From contig CALRLF020000078.1 of assembly GCA_943368475.1 (NCBI GenBank), positions 1 through 19,166 on the forward strand: 19,166 bases of DNA, read 5' to 3'. Source of the stretch: UBA1930 sp943368475. Its GTDB lineage: Bacteria > Bacteroidota > Bacteroidia > Chitinophagales > Chitinophagaceae. Made by a program: the position numbers and the translations under genes. This document shows positions 15,687 to 19,166 of the stretch, in pieces. Within the stretch, counting starts at the first letter, position 1, and every line of letters starts with the position of its first letter. Under the pieces are notes generated by a model that saw nothing but the letters and a program-made list of their open reading frames with translations, made no database searches and was not told the DNA's origin.

Positions 15687-16298
15687 TCAAATAACAAAGT
15701 CGTTTACCGATTCTAGAAATATATCGGGGGTGTATTTTAATAAACTGTCTTTACTGCGAAAGCCTGTTAATACAGCTGCTGTTTTTAATTGTAATGCTTT
15801 ACCAGCCTCTATATCTTTTCCAGTATCACCAATAAACCAACCTGTACCTTTTATGATGTCACCTAAATGCCCTAAAACAAGTGTATTTTTTTCTATTTTT
15901 TGTTCCGTTACAAAAACATTTGTAAACAAATATTGTATACTCAAAAAATTTAATTGATTATGTACAGGTTCAACAAATTGTCTTGCAGTAACTATATATA
16001 ACCTGTTATCAATACTCCACGCTTCTAATTTTTCTATAACTCCATTATATAGCTTATCTAATGCCAACCATTGCGGTTGCTCTATATTGTATAACCAAGC
16101 TTCTTTAAACTTTTCGATTGATTCAATGGAATAATGAAAAAGATTTTCTAACATCTTTTCATGACCTATGCCTGCTCTTTTATAATTCCAGTATGCATCA
16201 AAAGTTAGTGTAGACTCAGGTACTAAAAAATTAAACAGTTGGTGCAATCTTGGTCTTGAATCCAGCAAGGTACCATCTAAATCAAAAAATATATTCAT
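15687..16298 (-). CDS. HAD-superfamily phosphatase
   Basis: A 203-residue haloacid dehalogenase-type hydrolase. Motif I is FFDLDGTLLD (4-13) with nucleophile D6 and general acid D8. Motif II threonine is T104 in YIVTARQ, and a lysine near 134-138 fits motif III. Motif IV is FIGDTGKDIEAG (155-166) with D158 and D162. The cap between 15 and 85 is alpha-helical, as in C1 phosphatases of the phosphoglycolate phosphatase type. The DLDGT pattern and the helical cap favour a small phosphorylated substrate such as a sugar phosphate rather than a protein. The start ATG overlaps the SDR stop as TAATG, so it is probably made in step with the SDR and the ATP-grasp protein. No such phosphatase is needed in the Fuc3N/Qui3N pathway, which suggests a separate or branched pathway. 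The substrate is unknown. Confidence 0.85.
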   Translation of the reverse strand: MNIFFDLDGTLLDSRPRLHQLFNFLVPESTLTFDAYWNYKRAGIGHEKMLENLFHYSIESIEKFKEAWLYNIEQPQWLALDKLYNGVIEKLEAWSIDNRLYIVTARQFVEPVHNQLNFLSIQYLFTNVFVTEQKIEKNTLVLGHLGDIIKGTGWFIGDTGKDIEAGKALQLKTAAVLTGFRSKDSLLKYTPDIFLESVNDFVI

Positions 16299-17191
16299 TA
16301 GGGCAGTTGCTTAAAATAATTCCATTCTTTGGTTAAGCCCTCTTCTAAGGTTACCTGTTCTTTACCAAGAACAGAATGCATTAACTCGTTGCTAAATACC
16401 AAGTCTCTGGCATTGCTATTTGCATACTCAACATATTCTATAGGTAAATTAAACCCTGTTACTTTTAAGATAAGCTGAACCAATTGTTTTATGCTTATTG
16501 CATGATTACTTACAATATTAACTGGCGTATGAGCTTTAGCTGATTCTATTGATTGAATAATTAGATTAACTACATCATCTATATAAATAAACGAACGCAA
16601 CTCATTACCACTTCCCCAAATTTGTAAAGATTGCCCTTTAAGCAACTTAGCAAAACTGGCAGGTATTAGTTTTTGGTATTTTTCTTCACCAGGACCGTAC
16701 ACATGACCAATTCTTAAAATTTTCACGGCTACATTATTTGCCTTACCCCAAGCTTCAACTATTTTTTCGCAATACAGCTTAGAATAACCATACAAGGAAA
16801 CAGGATGAATAGCTGTAGATTCATTTATAATATTGTTTGTATTTTCATAAATATCGAGTGTACTTAAAAATACAAACTGTTTCACTGTTGGGGGTAAATG
16901 AAAGAGTAACTGCTGTGTGTTAAAAATATTGCTGTTACTTAAGGCTATGTTATTCGACTCATTTGAATTTTTAGGAGTGAAAGCTCCTGCATGAACAACA
17001 GTATCTATTGCACCAATTTCTTCGTTGTTAAACAGTTGCTGAGTAAACTGATATTGGTTATGCAGCAAAAAAAGCCCATTTGTTATTGGGGCTGACGTAA
17101 GTGCAACTACATTATTATTGCCTTTAAGTTTTTGTAAAGCTGCTAATAAATGACTGCCAATAAAACCTGTAGCACCTGTGAGTAAAACCAC
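16298..17191 (-). CDS. NAD-dependent epimerase/dehydratase (extended SDR), GTG start
   Basis: A 297-residue extended SDR. The cofactor motif is LTGATGFIGSH at 4-14. The active site has S110 or T111 in FLSTLDIYE plus Y134 and K138 in YGYSKLY. IGHVYGPGEE (161-170) and RSFIYIDDV (199-207) complete the family pattern. The start is a GTG at 17189-17191, chosen because it gives the normal short lead into the Rossmann strand; no ATG is near. It lies one base after the ATP-grasp stop and is coupled to the HAD gene by TAATG. It resembles the SDR at 10993 in size and layout but differs in the catalytic segment, so it is not a recent copy. Likely substrates are nucleotide-linked sugars, as 4-epimerase, dehydratase or 4-ketoreductase. 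The link to the ATP-grasp protein is positional. Confidence 0.86.
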   Translation of the reverse strand: MVLLTGATGFIGSHLLAALQKLKGNNNVVALTSAPITNGLFLLHNQYQFTQQLFNNEEIGAIDTVVHAGAFTPKNSNESNNIALSNSNIFNTQQLLFHLPPTVKQFVFLSTLDIYENTNNIINESTAIHPVSLYGYSKLYCEKIVEAWGKANNVAVKILRIGHVYGPGEEKYQKLIPASFAKLLKGQSLQIWGSGNELRSFIYIDDVVNLIIQSIESAKAHTPVNIVSNHAISIKQLVQLILKVTGFNLPIEYVEYANSNARDLVFSNELMHSVLGKEQVTLEEGLTKEWNYFKQLP

Positions 17192-17192
17192 T

Positions 17193-18257
17193 TTATAAAG
17201 TAATTATTTGATGTTCTATTTCCTCTGAACGCATTAGTCTTGGTTGCACATCCATCCCTCTTAACCAAAGTAATCCATCGGACAAGGGATTCATTTTTTT
17301 ATCCAGCGTAGGAAATTTATTATACAAAGCCAAGTCTTTAAAAATAGCTGGCATGTTTAAACCAGCTTCTGTAAAAAATAAAACAGTGGTGAAGAAACGG
17401 GAAATATTTATTTCAGTAGGATTAGGAATACCTTGTTTATCATAAGTCATATCTACCCCAAAAATACCATGAGGTTTATTGCTTACTGCTTTAACGGTTT
17501 CCAGTGCAATTTTATTTACTGTATCATCTGAATAGGTTTGTCCTACTTTGGTAACACCTGTTACACCTGATAAGGTTCTGTTACCATGTGTCCAACCTTT
17601 TCTTATTCTGGTTTGTGCTACAACCAATTCTCCCTCATACCAAATAGATAACCAAGTTACCGAATCGGGGGTTAACATTTCAGCAGCTGCAAAATCGCCC
17701 CATGCATTGTATCGGTCTATCCATCCTTTGGCAAAAGCAAAATCATTGGTAGGTAATGCTCCTTTACCTCCACCTCCAATTGAGTTAGCCCTTAACCAAA
17801 TATTGCCCTTGGTATCGCCCAATTCGGCAAAAGCATCTTTCAAATCAGCTTCTGTATTAATCAGTTTGTTTTTAGGCACTTTAACACCGGCAGCTTCAAG
17901 CTTTAAATAGGTTTTGTATTTGTGTACACAGGTATCAATAACATCATGTTCTGGCATAAAGGTTTTTACACCTGCTGCATGAATAGCATCTCTTATTAGC
18001 GATGCATGATAAATTTCTAAATCATTTTGAAAATGAATTAAATCAGGCTGTTCATGTGCTAACAATTTAAGCAATGCTGTTTTATACTCAGGTGTGTTAG
18101 CATAAGGTATAAAATATTTTCGTTTAGCTGCTGACAATACCAAATCAGTGGGTTCACTGCCCATACCGATAACTTCCTCCTGATTGCATTTTAGCAAAGA
18201 ATTTATTACACCTTCAGAAGGAGCACCACCTGCACCAGCTATTAAAATTTTTTTCAT
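17193..18257 (-). CDS. ATP-grasp protein, carbamoyl-phosphate synthase-like
   Basis: A 354-residue ATP-grasp enzyme. The N-terminal pre-ATP-grasp Rossmann-like domain opens ILIAGAGGAPSEGVINSLL (4-22). The ATP-grasp domain follows a K-x-x-x-x-x-L helix (113-119) and has RANSIGGGGKGALPT at 156-170 as the flexible phosphate loop, FGVDMTYD at 266-273, and the metal-binding PTEINISRFF at 280-289 with E282 and N284. Family members join a carboxylate, via an acyl-phosphate, to an amine or similar nucleophile; others make carbamoyl phosphate. It lacks biotin carboxylase or glutaminase domains. The start ATG overlaps the FdtA-like stop (ATGA), and the stop is one base from the SDR start. A tempting inference is that it acylates or carbamoylates the 3-amino sugar. 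No sequence feature proves this. Confidence 0.84.
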   Translation of the reverse strand: MKKILIAGAGGAPSEGVINSLLKCNQEEVIGMGSEPTDLVLSAAKRKYFIPYANTPEYKTALLKLLAHEQPDLIHFQNDLEIYHASLIRDAIHAAGVKTFMPEHDVIDTCVHKYKTYLKLEAAGVKVPKNKLINTEADLKDAFAELGDTKGNIWLRANSIGGGGKGALPTNDFAFAKGWIDRYNAWGDFAAAEMLTPDSVTWLSIWYEGELVVAQTRIRKGWTHGNRTLSGVTGVTKVGQTYSDDTVNKIALETVKAVSNKPHGIFGVDMTYDKQGIPNPTEINISRFFTTVLFFTEAGLNMPAIFKDLALYNKFPTLDKKMNPLSDGLLWLRGMDVQPRLMRSEEIEHQIITL

Positions 18258-18673
18258 TTCTTATTTAACGTTTCTTGTTTAAATTCTTCGTAAGTTCTTA
18301 TATAATCGGCTTCAATAAACTCTTCAGATGCAAGACAAATGAGTACTGCACTATGAGAAAATTTTATTTCCCTCCACACATATGGGGGTATAAATAAGCC
18401 TTTATTGGGATCTGATAAAATAAATTCCTGCTTTTTGCCATATCTGTCTTCCGTATAAAAAGTGATCGTTCCAGCTACAGCAAAAATTAGTTGATACAAC
18501 TCTTTATGGGCATGGAAACCTCTAACAACATTTTGTGGGGTGTAGTAAGTCCAGTAAATTCTTTTTATAGCAAAAGGAATATTTTTAGGATACTCAGCAA
18601 CTGAAATAAAGCCCAAACTAGATTCTCCAATTGAAGAAACATCAAAATATTCAGGGCTCGTTTTGGCTAACAT
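18254..18673 (-). CDS. fdtA: FdtA/QdtA-like dTDP-4-keto-6-deoxyglucose 3,4-ketoisomerase (cupin)
   Basis: A 139-residue single-domain cupin of the WxcM/FdtA family. These enzymes move the keto group of dTDP-4-keto-6-deoxyglucose from C4 to C3, providing the substrate for a 3-aminotransferase. The catalytic segment VVRGFHAHKELYQLI at 49-63 holds the conserved pair H54 and H56. The family's PPYVWREI segment lies at about 96-103, and the typical tail EADYIRTYEEF ends the domain. The length equals stand-alone FdtA proteins, with no fused acetyltransferase as found in some WxcM proteins. FdtA and QdtA differ in stereochemistry at C4, and I cannot separate them by eye. It is four-base coupled to the ATP-grasp gene and lies 34 bases after an acyltransferase gene. 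RmlA and RmlB, needed to supply its substrate, are outside the window. Confidence 0.87.
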   Translation of the reverse strand: MLAKTSPEYFDVSSIGESSLGFISVAEYPKNIPFAIKRIYWTYYTPQNVVRGFHAHKELYQLIFAVAGTITFYTEDRYGKKQEFILSDPNKGLFIPPYVWREIKFSHSAVLICLASEEFIEADYIRTYEEFKQETLNKK

Positions 18674-18707
18674 TCTAATAGTTAATTATTTAGAAAAATA
18701 TTCGATT

Positions 18708-19166
18708 TTACTCCTGCAGTACAAAATCTCTATGCCAGTGATTGATATTTTCACTTACAATTTTTGCTGGTATTCCAGATAACATTACTTGATTTGGATA
18801 AGTACTACTTACAACAACTGAGTTTGTTGCTACAATAGAATTGTTACCAATATTTGCACCTTTTAAAATTCTACAACCAACCCCTACCCAAACATGGTCG
18901 CCAATAATCGTAGGAATTACATTTTTCTTATTATCTACTGTATGCCAATCACAATCTGTAAAAAAAGTATTCCATGCAACCAATATATCTTTTCCAAACT
19001 CAAGGTACTTCTGAACAAGTATTTCACTATTTCCTGTTATACCAGATGCACTTTCTATTTCCTTTCCTTTTATTAAAAAAGTAGCATTATTGCTTACAAA
19101 TACGTTTATGCCAGCACCGAAACCAAACTCATTTTCAACAACCAATTTTGAATTATCGCCTAGTAA
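18708..19166 (-). CDS. LbH acyltransferase, N-terminus beyond window
   Basis: The last 152 residues of a hexapeptide-repeat acyltransferase. The frame is open through the window edge; I read LLGDNSK before the VVENEFGFGAG stretch, so the internal TTG at 19145 is not the start. Coils run through GINVFVSNNATFLI. The catalytic histidine lies in FFTDCDWHTV, followed by IIGDHVWVGVGCRILKGA and IGNNSIVATNSVV. The acyl-CoA-side end is LSGIPAKIV with an unusual tail, NHWHRDFVLQE. The overall pattern matches the serine/sugar O-acetyltransferase class. It is the first gene of the visible run and precedes the FdtA-like gene by 34 bases. It could be the amino-sugar N-acyltransferase or an O-acetyltransferase; the missing N-terminus would help decide. 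Confidence 0.84.
   Translation of the reverse strand, partial: LLGDNSKLVVENEFGFGAGINVFVSNNATFLIKGKEIESASGITGNSEILVQKYLEFGKDILVAWNTFFTDCDWHTVDNKKNVIPTIIGDHVWVGVGCRILKGANIGNNSIVATNSVVVSSTYPNQVMLSGIPAKIVSENINHWHRDFVLQE

Noticed and set aside
1..19166. CRISPR array, tRNA, rRNA, transposase, integrase, phage genes, or Wzx/Wzy
   Set aside because: No repeat-spacer pattern, cloverleaf or matching ORF was found; the polytopic proteins all carry AT3 motifs rather than flippase or polymerase patterns.

Overview
The window is about 19 kb of a polysaccharide (O-antigen, capsule or exopolysaccharide) biosynthesis locus. Every supportable gene, 22 in all with one cut at each end, lies on the minus strand, so transcription runs from high to low coordinates. 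The DNA is AT-rich, ribosome binding sites are A/T-rich leaders rather than Shine-Dalgarno sequences, and the protein repertoire (cupin ketoisomerase, DegT aminotransferase, many acyltransferases) fits a member of the Bacteroidota. A Chitinophaga-like or Sphingobacteria-like lineage is only a guess. No tRNA, rRNA, CRISPR array, insertion sequence or integrase was seen. No gene-free stretch exceeds 300 bases; the longest gaps are 108, 118 and 129 bases.

Layout in transcription order. (1) 19166-13953, sugar-nucleotide module: a truncated left-handed beta-helix (LbH) acyltransferase, an FdtA-like 3,4-ketoisomerase, an ATP-grasp protein, an NAD-dependent epimerase-like SDR, a HAD phosphatase, a second LbH acyltransferase and an FdtB-like PLP aminotransferase. 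FdtA plus FdtB points to a dTDP-3-amino-3,6-dideoxyhexose (Fuc3N or Qui3N type). The ATP-grasp, SDR and HAD genes inserted between them have no assigned step. (2) 13960-7664: a GT2 glycosyltransferase, a membrane acyltransferase (AT3), a second SDR, two GT4 enzymes and another GT2. (3) 7660-2796: LbH acyltransferase, AT3, a GT11 fucosyltransferase (probably alpha-1,2), two abutting GT2 enzymes and another LbH acyltransferase. (4) 2795-1: a leader with repeated TGTWACA words and competing hairpins, a GT4 that must start at TTG, a SAM methyltransferase, and a truncated AT3.

Together the genes look like the assembly line for a heteropolysaccharide. At least one unusual amino-deoxysugar is made, eight glycosyltransferases (four GT2 at 3343, 4237, 7664 and 12983; three GT4 at 1461, 8665 and 9811; one GT11) build the repeat unit, and up to seven acyltransferases (three AT3, four LbH) plus one methyltransferase decorate it. 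Genes are packed with overlaps of ATGA, TAATG or 8-17 bases, or gaps of 0-34 bases, from 19166 down to 2796, consistent with one long operon. Flippase, polymerase, initiating transferase, RmlA/RmlB and GDP-fucose genes are not in the window and presumably lie outside it.

The most interesting points are the ATP-grasp/SDR/HAD insertion inside the amino-sugar pathway, and the array of six TGTWACA words with mutually exclusive hairpins at 2694-2787.
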